Positions 31,926 through 43,946 of a DNA stretch of 64,000 nucleotides are shown here, in pieces. The translations under genes were made by a program, and so were the position numbers. The notes beneath the pieces were generated by a model. The model saw only the letters and a list, made by a program, of their open reading frames with translations, did no database searches and was not told the origin of the DNA. Numbering within the stretch: position 1 is the stretch's first letter; each line of letters opens with the position of its first letter. The DNA is taken from assembly GCA_007026445.1 (NCBI GenBank), contig VDMD01000006.1, positions 1,178,001 to 1,242,000 of the forward strand. Direction: 5' to 3'. Source of the DNA: Schizophyllum amplum. Lineage: Eukaryota; Basidiomycota; Agaricomycetes; Agaricales; Schizophyllaceae.

Positions 31926-34890
31926 ATGTCGACGACCTCTTCGCGTCCGAACGGTCCGGGGTCCGCTTCCCCCACCACTCCTACATCCACCAGTCCCATC
32001 TCAGCGCCCCCCATCAAGCTCAAGCGCGGCTCCGTTGCATGCAAGAGGCGAGTTCGCCATCCGAAGCCATCTGTCTACCGCCTTACAGGCGCAGGTGCCG
32101 GCGCCTACGGTCGAAATGCAGCCATGAGAGCGCGATGCCACCCTGCATGAGCTGTAGAGAAGCTGGAGGAGACGTGGCTGCCGAATGGTGAGTGGTCCAG
32201 CAGTGGCGGCGAAGGGGTGCTCAGCAACGATGTATAGCTTTTTCCCAAGAAGGGGAGAGGATGCGTCCGACAGAGAGGTGCGTAACGGATCCGTTCTTTC
32301 CTCTCCAGGGTCAACTGAAGCGAATGTCCTCGTAGTTTAGGACGGGTAGAGTCAGAACACATACCTCTTCGTGCGTGTCCGCCGCTGGCAAACGATCGCT
32401 GATCATGAATCCTTTCTCCTTCTCTTCAGAACGAAATTCGCGAGAAAGCGACCATATCCCTCGGTGTGCGTGGTCTTTGCCTCGCAGAGGCTTGTCCTAC
32501 TTATGTCGTGCGGGCGTGCAGGCAATCACCCGCCACTCCAGAAGTCAAACCAACCGCAGCGCAGAATCTGCTGCCATCGACGGAGGAGCTCGATGATGCA
32601 TGTCGATCCTTTATAACGTCTTATTTCCAGCTCGGTACGCTCTTGGACTCACTTGCAACTCACCTGCGCTCACATTTTGCAGGCTTTATACCCAAAGCGA
32701 TGTTCCTCGAACGGCTTTCTGAAGAACCTGATTCCGTCCCGGTCTTCCTGTTGCTGGCCATACTGAGTGTGTCTGCCCGCTTTACTCCGAGCTTGGTGAG
32801 GAGGTATGGTAATGCGAGCAAGGCGACGGAGGTCTTTTTGCAGCGTGCGGAGAGCATGGTGCCGCAGGAGATGTACAAGCCCACTCTGGAGCGTATACAG
32901 GCATTTGTGAGTCTTGATAATTATTTGTTCTCTATATATCAGGCGAATAAACTATGCAGTTCATTCTGTCGACAGCTGAGTGGGGTCAAGCGGATAGTGA
33001 TAAAAGCTTCGTGAGTGCGAATTCGCGTTCAGGATATCTTTGGCCTAACCCCCAAAGATGCATCTTGGCATAGCTGTGCGAAGTGAGTATGTTATGTTGG
33101 CCTCGCACCCGATGATTAACACCGCTGCACCAGTGGCAGGATATCTGCGATTGCACAGAGAAGAAACTTACCGAGTGCCTCCGGATGCCTCAGTAGACGC
33201 TATCGTCAAGTCAGAGGTAGCCCGCCGCACCTTTTGGATGGTGGAAAGTGAATTTTGACCCTTTTACATCTTCTCACCTCATATTAACCTCTCTTCCTTC
33301 TCACAGACCAGGCCAACCTTCAAGCCGGCATCAACCACCCACCCGCCTTTGCCCGCCCGGAAATCACGGCCCTCCTCCCCTGCGATGAGTCCGACTTCGC
33401 CTTCGGCACGCTACCCGCCGCGCGCGCCGCTCTGGCCGGCACCGCGCCCGAGCGCACGCACCCGCACCTCGCCAGCATCCCCGCGCGCTCCCTCTTCGCC
33501 ACCCTTATCCAGACGCACAATCTCTGGGGCCAGGTCGCCCGGCGCGCGGTGCAGTGGGAGAATGGGCTGCCGGCGAGCAGCGGCAAGGTCGGTGCGCCCT
33601 TGCCTCCCTGGAACGCCGAGAGCGACTTTGCGAGGCTCTGTGAGGCGCTTGGGCGGTTTGAGAGGGAACTGCCGCCAAGACACCAGTGGTCGGTGCAGAA
33701 CTTGAGGGGGTATAGGGCGGAGGCGATGGATTTGGTATGTTTTTATGGCTTGAGTACAAGAAAAAAGGCTAATGCGCTACGTCCGATATAGTCTTACCTG
33801 TCCATCGTCCTGGTACTCCGCATGAGCAACGTTGTCGTGCGGCGTGTGTATCTCCCGTACGCTTTTCACTCATTTTACCCCATGTGTTGACTGACGATGT
33901 TGCATGCAGATATATCGCCGTCGCCGTGGGGATCGTCGAAGAGCAGGAGCTGCCTTCGGAAGAATGGAATTTGGCGCCGCCTGCGTATTGGCGGACCATG
34001 GCACGGGACCTCTTTGCGGATGTGAGGAGTCTGTATGAGCAACTGGACGCAGCGATTCCGCTGTGTCCTCAGGGCTTTCCGCCAATCATAGTGAGGACAT
34101 CGGACCTATCGGCCAAAGTTCTCCTTCTCATACCTTATTCAGGTCTTTTGCATCTATATCTGCGGCTCGCTCGCTTCGTACGTGTGCAAGTGGCCACAAC
34201 GTGCGTTTGTCGTTTATCCTTGCCGGATGTCATACCCCATCGGCGTCTCCGCAATCCTCGCCTGGGCTCCGTTTACCGTTTACTCACGAATGATCGACAG
34301 TCTGCCTTGACCTCGCCTTTGACGCGCACACCATCTTCCGCCGCGCGCTCGAGATGCTGAACAGCGCAAAAGATCTGTGGCCGAAAGCGCGCGCATGGCA
34401 AAATGCGCTTGCGCAGTCGTCGACGGTGCTTGGGGGCCCGGATAGTGCAACTGGAGAGCAGGCGCAACCTGCCGCGCACTACACCCAGCCACCACCACCA
34501 CAGCCGCCATCGATGGTCACGAGGTCAAATATGCTGTACGAACTCGCGACAGTGGCTATAAACGAAGGCGCGAGCGCCCCGCAGCCTGCCAATGTAGGGA
34601 ATGGTACTCTGGTTAATGGGTTGGGCGAGGGACTTCAGGGGGGCGCAATGCAGGGTGGCGCAATGCAGGGTGGCTCGCTCAATGCGCTCGGCGCCGTCGG
34701 GGCCTACCTCCCAGGACATCCCATCGCCACCGTCTACGACAGCCTCATTCAGACGCAGGCGCCCGGTCTCAACGACTTCTTTGCGAACAGCTTCGAGGCC
34801 GAGCTGACCGCGTTCTTGCACGGTGGGGGAGGAATGGGCAGTGTTGGAATGGGGAACGGGGAGGGGATGGGATGGTTTTCGGGAATGTGA
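31926..34890 (+). CDS. Zn2Cys6 fungal-specific transcription factor
   Basis: About ten exons. The start MSTTSSRPNGPGSAS leads to KLKRGSVACKRC, whose last Cys lies after an intron with a GC donor (AG|GCGAGT near 32048). The cluster reads CKRCRRLRSKC then CMSC, with the final Cys split at the next intron: the canonical six-Cys binuclear zinc site. The middle homology region has CRSFITSYFQL, FIPKAMFLERL and FLLLAILSVSARFTPSLVRR, then LRLHREETYRVPPDAS and FWMVES, LLPCDESDFAFG and HNLWGQVARRA. The C-terminus is Gln/Gly-rich and ends GMGWFSGM. It would bind DNA in the nucleus as a dimer, and targets cannot be inferred. Two exons around 32250-32430 and 34110-34310 are less certain. Confidence 0.85.
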
Positions 34891-35222
34891 GGTGGAAGGA
34901 GGAAGACGAATTTAGAAGTTGTTGTTCAAGGAATGAATTGCTTGTATGTACTCCTAGCACTGACAAGTGTGTTGTTGCATCTTTGTACTTGACATAAGAT
35001 AGGTCCACTTTCTTTCGATCGTGCGACGGCCGATCTCTATGCCGTTTTCTCTCATCATTAGTACTTAAGCCTACTCAGCGTGCCATTGACGTGGTCTACT
35101 TACTGTAGTAGTCTTGATAACGTCGTGTCAATTGTAGTCGACTCCGACTGTACTATACGAGTAGTGGGCGCCCTGCAGTCGGCACAAAATAAACGCTCGT
35201 AACTCTGACACCTCATGCAGAT

Positions 35223-35699
35223 ATGCGCATGAAGGACCCGATCCCACAATTCGCCTACCTCCCCTCACAGACGTGGTTCCCATACTTCTCTTACCTGTAT
35301 GGTGTCGATCCGCGCGTCCTTTTCCCAACGCACGTCCTTCAGAGGACAAGAGGATATTCCGCAGGACTCGAGCAGAATGACTTTCCAGCGCGCGAAATCT
35401 GGAAGCCGAAGGCGTACATATGCATCGGTGCCGAAGGCTATGTACACGCGCGATCTCGCGCTCGCCGTTGCAGGGGATCTCATCGCCGTCGGGGCGGTCT
35501 TCCTGGGCGAATGTGAGCACCGCCGTTGCTGATGGACCATGCTGACATGTGCTTTCAGCCTGACCTTAGGTCTGTGCGGTGTAAAGATAACCTGGAGCTC
35601 AATCCCTACAAGCGGCAGACCTTATATCTGCCTGGTTATACCAGTCCGTACGGCTACACCGACTATCCATTCGCAGAGGCTCGGACCGGTCGAGGATAA
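35223..35699 (+). pseudogene. Broken gene with several frameshifts
   Basis: Coherent protein-like segments lie in different frames in sequence order: LPSQTWFPYFSYLYGVDPRV and LFPTHV, then EDIPQDSSRMTFQRAKSG, then YICIGAEGYVH, then RDLALAVAGDLIAVGAVFLG, and after a likely intron LELNPYKRQTLYLPGYTSP with YPFAEARTG. No intron pattern explains the changes of frame. I do not know the family, but the consistent order suggests one ancestral gene damaged by small indels. Confidence 0.5.
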
Positions 35700-36397
35700 G
35701 CGGAGGAGACGACGAGGAAGGGGGTGCAGGCTTCATCGAATGCACCTGACTGGATGATTATGTTAAAAGACAGAGCGGTTGAGCCGGATCAGGCTTGTGA
35801 TACTCAGAGCCGCAAATTCATCGACGGACATGATACTGAACATACAGTACTGAACATAGTAAACATGAGGAAAACACGAACCGTCACGCTAAAGTCACAG
35901 AAGTGATGGTGATGGTCGCGTTGATCGCGTGATCGACGCGATCGTAACTGCCCCATTGTTCGAGAGGACAATCCTCGACTCCTCCCCGATCCCGTCCTAC
36001 AGCGCGTCCCGATGGCCGCTCTTGCCCTTATCAGGTCTTCGCACGGAGAGAATAACATGAAGAATTTATGACACGAGAAATGGAGGATGCGAATGTAAGG
36101 CAAGCAGTTCCGGATGTCCGAGCCCCGCGCCACGAAGCCCCAGGCCCAAGTCGTCCCATCAAATTTTTCGTCCATTGCGGCCCCTATTCCGCGTCGACGT
36201 GGCGTCAGAACAAAACCGGATCCCCGCCATTTGCTCCTTGTCCGCATCCGCCATCTGCAGTCTGCGAGGTCCATCCGTCGTCGCCCTTCCATCCTTTGTC
36301 CCGTCCCAGTCGACGGCTACCGCGCGACAGGTCCCATCCCTAGAGCTTACGACTTAGAAAACACTCCTCGCCCCGCTTCTTCACGCCGTTGCCCGCC
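35700..36397. promoter_or_regulatory. Upstream region of the desaturase gene
   Basis: No gene was seen. The last 100 bp are pyrimidine-rich and should carry the desaturase promoter and leader. Confidence 0.4.
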
Positions 36398-38092
36398 ATG
36401 AGTGCCTCAGAAAATAAGTACGAGACTATAGAGCAGGAGCCCTATGTCGTGCCCGACGTCTCTGTCAAGGAACTCCTCGGCTTCATCCCGTGCGTCCTCA
36501 AGCCACCATTTTTGTCAACTCTTGGACTAATCTTTCCCAGTGCCCACTGCTTCGAGCGTTCCACTCTGCGCTCGTCTCTCTACATGTGCGTGTTCGCATT
36601 TTCCTTCCTCTCTCTCTCGTCGCTAATCACATACCTACAGTGTCCAGGACCTCGCTATCATCGGTCTCCTGTACAAGGGCGCTAGCTACGCCGACGCCAG
36701 GCTCCTCGCCGGCACAGTCCCTATCCCAGAGACCCTCCGCACCCTCCTCCCTCCCACGCTCCTATCCTCCTTGGCTGCGTCTTCCTGGACCCTCCCCGCA
36801 GCGCGCACCGCCGTCTGGGGCGTGTATGGCTACCTCACCGGCCTCTTTGCCACCGGTCTTTGGATCGTGGCTCATGAGGCAGGCCACCAGGCCTTCTCGC
36901 CATACCGCACCGTGAACGACGTTGTCGGCTGGGTGTTGCATTCCGGCCTTGGTGTTCCGTACCAGGCCTGGCGCATCTCGCATGCCAAGCACCACGCCGC
37001 GACGTGCCATATGGACCTGGAGCAGGTCTACGTGCCGCGCACGCGCGGCGAGCTTGCTCTGCCCAAGCTCAGCGCTGACCAGGACGAGGACGATGACTGC
37101 ACCATTCACGAGGAGCGCCTTGGTGCGAAAGTGCGTGAGGCGGTCTCCAATGAGCTCTGGGAGGCTCTCGGTGACTCGCCCATCGGCGCGGTGTTGACCC
37201 CAATGATCTCGTACTTGGTGCGTTTTGCCATCCTTTGTTCCTACCACCGACGGCTGATTGACGTTTGCTGGCGTGCAGTTCCTGGGCTGGTGGTTGTACG
37301 TTGGCGTCAACGCATCGGGCCAGAGGCGGTACCCGAAGGGCACGAACCGTAAGCGAGCAGGCCGCTTTGGTCGGATGCAGGCTGACGGTCACTCGGTGCA
37401 GACTTCAACCCCAACTCGGCAATCTTCTCCCCCAACCAGTACGGCCAGATCATGCGCTCGAACGCAGGCATTGCCATCTGGCTCGCCATTGTTGTCGCCT
37501 CGATCCGCACCTACGGCTTCGCCCAGGTCTTCCGCGCGTACCTCGTCCCCTACCTCTGGTATGCATTTCATTCATTAGCTCGGTAAAGCGTACTGACTCA
37601 TCGCCTTCCCTCAGGGTCAACCACTGGCTCGTCCTCATCACCTTCCTCCAACACACCGACCCGCTCCTCCCCCACTACCGCGCTGGTGCCTTCACCTTCC
37701 CCCGCGGCGCGCTCTCCACCATCGATCGCTCCCTCCTTGGCGGCGCCGGCTCCCTCTTCGGCGCCCTCGGCGCATGGGCGACGCACGGCATCTCTGAGAC
37801 GCACGTCGCGCACCACGTCGCGAGCCGTATCCCGCACTACCACGCCTGGGAGGCGAACGCTGCGATCCGCGAGGGCATGCGCAGCAAGGGTGTCATCATC
37901 CGCGACGGGCGGCCTGGCGGGTGGTCGGAGATTGTCCGGGTGTGGCAGGAGTGCAAGTTCGTGGAGGATGTCGGCGACGTCGTATTCTACAAGAACGCGC
38001 GCGGTCTCGCGCACGCACGGCCGGTGTTCCGCGATGGGAAGGGCTGGGAGAGTGAGGGTGCGGCGTCCGACTCGGGTGTGGAGGTGAACTAG
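36398..38092 (+). CDS. Membrane fatty acid desaturase, delta-12 (oleate) type
   Basis: Six exons give about 440 residues, normal for the family. The start is MSASENKYETIEQEPYVVPD, followed by VSVKELLGFIPAHCFERS, a typical fungal delta-12 N-terminus. The three histidine boxes are present: HEAGH (WIVAHEAGHQAF), HAKHH (RISHAKHHAATCH) and HVAHH (ETHVAHHVASRIP). Hydrophobic segments flank the boxes (VWGVYGYLTGLFATGLWIV; NAGIAIWLAIVVASIRTYGF). The enzyme sits in the ER membrane and introduces the second double bond, turning oleic into linoleic acid on phospholipids. Delta-15 or bifunctional activity cannot be excluded from sequence. An acidic loop (DQDEDDDCT) after box 2 is unremarkable. The intron at 37349 falls inside the codon for His of NHFNPNSAIF. 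Confidence 0.92.
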
Positions 38093-38749
38093 AGGGGGGG
38101 AGCTAGATGGGTGGTGGTGGTTTGGGAGAACCGCGCTCTGGAAGCGCTTGTGTGGCCGCACTGGGTGTGCAGTAACTGCACGCCACTAGTGTGCAGTAGC
38201 TGCACGCCTTCGTTGACGGCGTGGGCCGCACTGTCCTTTCCTTTCTTTCGCTCTCTAAGTCTTGCTTTCGGGATGGATTGCGCACGGATGGATCTCCTCA
38301 CTCACTTTAGATGGATACGGTACCATTTGAATAATTGTTCTGGGTTTTACTTTGGGAGACATGAGTGCCCTGAGGCAGACGAAGTCCTGGCGACGCTGCG
38401 TGGGACCGCTTTAATATTGGTATGGCAGTGGTATGGTCTCGTATGTGCTCCTTGTGTGCGTGAGCAAGTGCCTTCTGGGTGCATGTATCCGCTGGCTATG
38501 TAACGCCTCGGAAGTTGTGGGTTACATAAGCACTACCTCGGCACGTCCAAGGAGACGCCGGAGACGGTCCTTGACCCCAGCTTGACCCCACGTGGAATGG
38601 CGAGGAGCACAGGCGGAATATCCGGCCCGGGAAACATTGACAAATGTGATGACTTCATCGAATGCGCGCGGCTATAAAGTCACGGGCAAGCTCACTAACC
38701 CGATTTTATTCGTTTTTCCCGTCCGAATACTCCCTTACCTCCTCCCATC
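38093..38749. promoter_or_regulatory. Intergenic region with TATA box of the transketolase-type gene
   Basis: TATAAA at 38673-38678 is about 75 bp upstream of the ATG at 38750, followed by a T/C-rich leader. Two GTGCAGTA.CTGCACGCC units repeat near 38167-38210. No coding sequence was seen. Confidence 0.5.
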
Positions 38750-41338
38750 ATGTCTGGAGTTGCAGCGCCCTTCCCCATCGATCTCAAGCAGTACAAGAAG
38801 TACGTTGCGCGGGCTCCCCGAGCCAGCGATCAGCATCCTCATCGCACTTCCCCAGGGTTACGCTTGACCCCACGAACCCGAAACTCACTGCTGAGCAGAA
38901 GGAGACGTTGCTGGCGAACATCAACCTCTTGAGGGATGCTATCGTTCTTTTTACTGCGACGGGCGCTGCGCGCGGAGTGAGCGGTCACACTGGTAAGCGC
39001 CAGCGAACGCTCCTGAGAGATCGGAACACTGACATGCGTTCCCCGTCAACAGGTGGCGCATTCGACACCGTGCCAGAAGTTTGCCTTTTGCTCTCGCTCT
39101 TCGATGCAGCACCGGAGAGGTTCCTCCCGATCATCTTCGATGAGGCTGGTATGTGTCTATGGGCAGAACAGCAATGATCGCCATGTTCACCGTCACGCAG
39201 GTCACCGCGTGGCTACGCAGTACCTCCTTGCTGCCCTCGAGGGCTCGCTTCCTGCCGAGCACCTCCTTCACTACCGTGAAGCGAACTCGAAGCTTCCCGG
39301 TCACCCCGAGCTTGGCTTGTTAGTCGCATCCTCGTTTGCGCCGATTATCAACATCTTACACACGTTCGCAGGACCCCGGGTGTCAAGTTCTCGTCAGGTC
39401 GTTTGGGTCACATCTGGTACGACTATATCAATCAATTCATCCGTCACCGCATCCTCATCATTGCGATAGGCCGCTCGTCAACGGCCTTGCGCTCGCCAAC
39501 CGTGACAAGACGGTGTTCTGTCTCGGCTCGGATGGAGCTCAGCAGGAGGGCGACGACGCTGAGGCTGCTCGTCTCGCTGTCGCTCAGAACCTCAACGTCA
39601 AGCTCTTGATTGACGACAACGACGTGACGATTGCTGGTCACCCTTCAGAGTACATGAAGGGCTATGACCTCAAGAAGACTCTGGAGGGCCACGGTCTCAA
39701 GGTCGCTGTCGTTCAGGGCGAGGACCTTGACTCGCTCTGGGGCGGCCTCTGCGAGATCTTGACCTACGACGGCCCCGCTGCCGGTATGTGCGCCGGCGCT
39801 GTGTGCATCGCAGTTTGACTGATATTCCGGCAGTGGTGTCGAAGCGTGTCATGGCGCCAGGTGTTGACGATATTGAGGGCACCACGCACGGTCACGATGT
39901 CATTCCCGTGAAGGCCGCTCTCAACTACTTGAAAAAGCGTGGCCACCCGGACTACAGCAACATCCTGATGGAGATCAAGCCGAACGCGAATCCCTACCTC
40001 TTCGTTGGCTCGACGAAGGAGAGTGCAGCCAAGTACGTATATCCCGCCACGAACATTCATTTCTGACTGATGATTGCCTCTAGCCGTTCGGTCTTCGGTG
40101 AGGCGGTCAACATGGTGCTCGACACTATCAGTAAGGAGGAGGCTGCTAAGAAGGTCATGGTCATCGACAGTGCGCTCTATTCACCTACCAACTTGTGCAG
40201 AGCTGACAATGTTTAGGTGACTTGGAGGGCTCTACTGGCTTGAAGGCCATCCACCAGAAGCACCCTGAGGTCTTTGTGCCCTCTGGTATAATGGAGCGGG
40301 GCAACTTCTCCGCTGCAGCAGGCTTTGGCTTCGACCACGATAAGTTCGGTGTCTTCTCTACCTTCGCCGCCTTCCTCGAGATGTGCGTTTCCGAGATCAC
40401 CATGGCCCGCCTCAACAACTGCAACGTGCTTTGCCACTTCTCGCACTCTGGAGGTACGCGTTTCTCAGCTTGATTCCACTTCCAACGCTAACGTTAACTT
40501 CCAGTTGACGAGATGGCCGATAACACTTGCCATTTTGGCGTCAACAACTTCTTCGCCGACAACGGCCTTGAGGACGCTAACTCATGGTTGTACTTCCCCG
40601 CTGACGCGGCGCAGATGACTGCGTGCGTCAAGCGCGTCTTCTTTGAGCGCGGCGTGCGCTTCATCTTCTCGACGCGCGCCAAGGTGCCATATCTTCTCAA
40701 GGAGGACGGCTCGCGCATGTTTGGAGATGACTACGAGTTCATCCCGGGCAAGGATGAGTTCATGGCGATGGGCACTGCGGGCTACGTTGTCACGTACGGC
40801 GAGATGACCTACCGCGCGTGGGATGCGGTGTTGCGCCTCCGCCAGGAGGGCCTGGATGTCGGCCTCATCATCAAGTCAACGCTCAACATCATTGACGAGC
40901 AGGTTCGTACCTCTGCTGCATATTTCCGAGGATGATACTGACAACAATGTCGCTAGGCTCTTACCACCGCCGGCAAGACGCCTTTCGTGCTCGTTGTCGA
41001 GTCCGCGAACCAGAAGACCGGCGTAAGCTGATATCTCTGCCTTCCGGTCTGGTCATAACTGACACCCACGCCCACGCAGCTCGGTTCCAAGTACGGCACC
41101 TGGCTCCTCGAGCGCGGGCTCACGCCCAAGTACGGCTACATGGGCACGACGAGGGAGGGCAGTGGTGGCCTCTGGGAGCAAATCTACCACCAGAGCCTGG
41201 ACCCGCAGTGTATGCGTTCGCTCTTTGTGCGATGTAGGGAGGGATGGCTGACGTTTAACTATAGCCATCATCGTCAAGATCAAGCAGCTCAACCAGGGAC
41301 TCTCGCTCAACCAGGGCGGTACGCACTCGCACCAGTAG
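38750..41338 (+). CDS. Transketolase-family thiamine diphosphate enzyme
   Basis: About fourteen exons give roughly 680 residues, the usual length. MSGVAAPFPIDLKQYKK leads to LRDAIVLFTATGAARGVSGH with the N-terminal His. KFSSGRLGH is followed by PLVNGLALA. The ThDP motif is CLGSDGAQQEGDDAEAARLA ... NVKLLIDDND, where a Ser replaces Asp in the usual GDG. The central domain has GIMERGNFSAAAGFGF, matching the Glu region that activates ThDP. The C-terminal domain ends with KYGTWLLERGLTPKYGYMG and NQGGTHSHQ. It should transfer two-carbon ketol units. The sequence differs clearly from the canonical pentose phosphate transketolase, so it may act in another carbon pathway, for example as a dihydroxyacetone-synthase-like enzyme. 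The substrate is unresolved. Confidence 0.85.
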
Positions 41339-41855
41339 ACGATGGATAGACGACGCAACGTGCATGGGGTAGTGCTCGGCGCTCGCGGTGGCGATGATGC
41401 GCTGGGCAGACAATACTAAATTCGAAGGAAAATGTACTATTTGTGACAACATCATCTATCTAGACTGTTCTTGATTTCTCGCAAGTGGATATAAGGACGA
41501 GCTTCGGATTGCGTTGAATTTCTCACTCCCGAGTCCCTAAGGATGTGTATACTGACTGGGCGCGTTGGAAGTCGTCGCGTGAGGGCAGTCAATTTTCTGA
41601 CTGTTTGCGCTTCAGAATAGCAAGTAGGTTGCCGGTACTTGGCTGTCGTACATCACGTACAATTTTGCGAGTGCTCGCGCTCCAGGATCGCACACAAATA
41701 CGGAATGCTACGCACCAGGTATTGTAAGGAGATACGCTATACATGTCGTATGAAATTGTTTCACAGGTGTCGCTCGTGCACTCATGTCGTCAGAATCGTA
41801 CTGGCCGTTTACCCTCGCCCGCATGGGCAACCCATCGTCGTCACAATCGCGAAGA
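41339..41855. other. Convergent 3' intergenic gap
   Basis: It separates the transketolase-type gene (+) and the CAP10 gene (-). No gene or repeat was supported. Confidence 0.5.
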
Positions 41856-43946
41856 TCATAGCGCGAAGTCCATCGATTCCCGATCGGTGGACCACAACCT
41901 CGCGTACTCCAAGCAGAGGCGATATACGTAAACTGGCGAGGTATGAGTGTCAGTCGGATGCAAGGGATGAATCAACCGACCTTCCATATCCGCCTTGCGC
42001 CCTATCGTGTTCTTCCATCGCTTTCCAGCCTTCGCAATATCTTGCAGCATGTCATCGTGGCTCTCCACCTCTGGTGGCGCAGTCGCGTTCACGGCGTCTA
42101 ACGCTGCCTGTGGAGGGCCAGAGAAGAAAGAATGGATGTTGTAAATCTCATCGTAGCCGGCGGAGAGCGGGATAAAGTGCACCCTGACACGGATGGTTAA
42201 CACCCTGCGTCCAGCTCAACAACATGTAAGGACACACCATGGTTCGATCCAGTCCGAGAAGAACTCGCCGTACACGGTCGCCTTCACCGGCACGCTGTCG
42301 CTCGCGAGGAAGGCCATGAATCGCCCACTGTAGCTCTGGCCATCGATGTCGACTAGGTACTTGTGCGCCCAGTGGTCGCCCAGGGGCACCTTATCCGCGA
42401 AGCGATGGTCCCGCTGTAGCGCGTCCAGCCCACCCGGGTACGCCTTCGGGTTCGTCGCGTGCGTAAACGCAGCATCCATCAGCTCGTTGTTGAGCGCGCC
42501 GACGGGAACGGGTGCGGTCGTCCATCCACCGTGCCCATTGGCGAAGGTCAGCTCGCGTGCCTCGTCGGACGCGTCGCTCGCGAGGCGCACGAAGCGATGC
42601 CGCTGGTAGCCCGCGACGTATCCACGGGGCGTGCTCCCGCCGCCTGTCGTCGAGCCCCGCCAAAATAGCTTGTCGGTCTTGTTCTCCCAGGGCACCTCCA
42701 TCGCGTCCGTCTCGTTCTCTCGTAAGCGAACGGGGTCCCAGGCATACGTGTAATCGCGGGTGCCGCCGTAGTAGTAATGGGAAGGGATGCGTATGTCACC
42801 GAAGCCGGGTGCGTGAGCGGGGCTGAAGATGGGAAGCTGGGCGGGAATGGTGCGCCAGTCGGAGAAGAAGAGACCCTGCTGCAGATGGGCCGAGGGGTCT
42901 GCGCAGAAATCGACGCGGGACGGGCTTTCGGAGGCGAAGGTGAAGGCGAGCTCGGAGGCGTTCAGGCTGGAATTACTGTTGGGTACCTCAGTGTAGAGCT
43001 GCCGCGCAGGATCGGTAGGCTCGCATGTTCGGCGCCACCACTCCCAGACATTTCCGTCGTTCGCCCATGCGGGGTTGAACTTTTCATCGATGCCTTTAAC
43101 AACCGGTCAGCTTGTCCTGACGCCCATTACACTGATATGACGCGTACCTAAAGCGTGCGCGTCCACGTTGGCATTTTCTTGTCGCCGCCACTGCGGTACC
43201 AAGATCATGCCCTCCGCCTTCGCATTGACGGGAAAGCTCATATCCGGCAGCTCGTGCGCGAATTGCTCCAATATCACTCGGAAGCCGTGCGCGCGTGCAC
43301 CCTGCTCGCTGTCCTTGAAGCCAGTCTTTGGCTCATGGTACCACTTGCCGTCGCGAATCGTTACAACGTCAACCGAGGGTAGCATCCCCGCTAGTCGAGC
43401 GCGCGTCTGCAGCTCAGAGCCCGAAATATTCCAAAACGGCTTGAGGTCCTCGTTAAGCACATCGAATTCGTCCGTCATCACGAATTCACGTTCTTGCGCG
43501 AATTCCCACCACCGATCGAAGCCTTTGGGCGGCGGACGGCCGTAGCGGCGCTCGTATTCTGCAACGGCTAGCGGAAGCGTCCGACTCTGCCGCGCGACTT
43601 TGTGCGCGAAGCGGGTCTGCGCGTCAGTGATGAGGTTCAGGATGGGATGCGCTGGCGGGGCTGGGGGGACGTGCTCGAGCGCGCCGAGAGTGTCCAGGTG
43701 AGCGTTCAGCCAGATCTCGAGCGCCTCAGTGGTCTTGCGCCCAGTAGCGTACAAGCTGGTGCGGAGGCAGGTGTACACAGCGACACAGACAAGGAGAACG
43801 AGAAACGTGCGCGACCAGAGAGCGGCCCATCTCCGGGGCGCGGCGGCGCGGAAGCCCTTCTCCTCGTCACCCCTGTCCTCGACGGGCGAAGACATGCGGA
43901 TGCGCCACTCGAAGCTGGACGTCTTGCTGTGCATCGCGGGCGGCAT
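41856..43946 (-). CDS. CAP10-domain glycosyltransferase (type II membrane protein)
   Basis: The N-terminus is basic, then has one membrane segment (WSRTFLVLLVCVAVYTC), the plan of a Golgi/ER type II glycosyltransferase. The lumenal part begins with PPPKGFDRWWEFAQE, a conserved family motif. Further on are KFNPAWANDGNVWEWWRR, IPSHYYYGG, KLFWRGSTTGG, HKYLVDIDGQSYSGRFMAFL and KATVYGEFFSDW, the donor-binding CAP10 (DUF821) core. Short exons at the 3' end give FIPLSAGYDEIYN and YVYRLCLEYARLW. Three introns are supported, near 43150-43090, 42240-42180 and 41975-41930. Relatives include Cryptococcus Cap10/Cap59-like capsule enzymes and the O-glucosyl- or xylosyltransferases of animals. Donor sugar and acceptor here are unknown. 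Confidence 0.88.
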
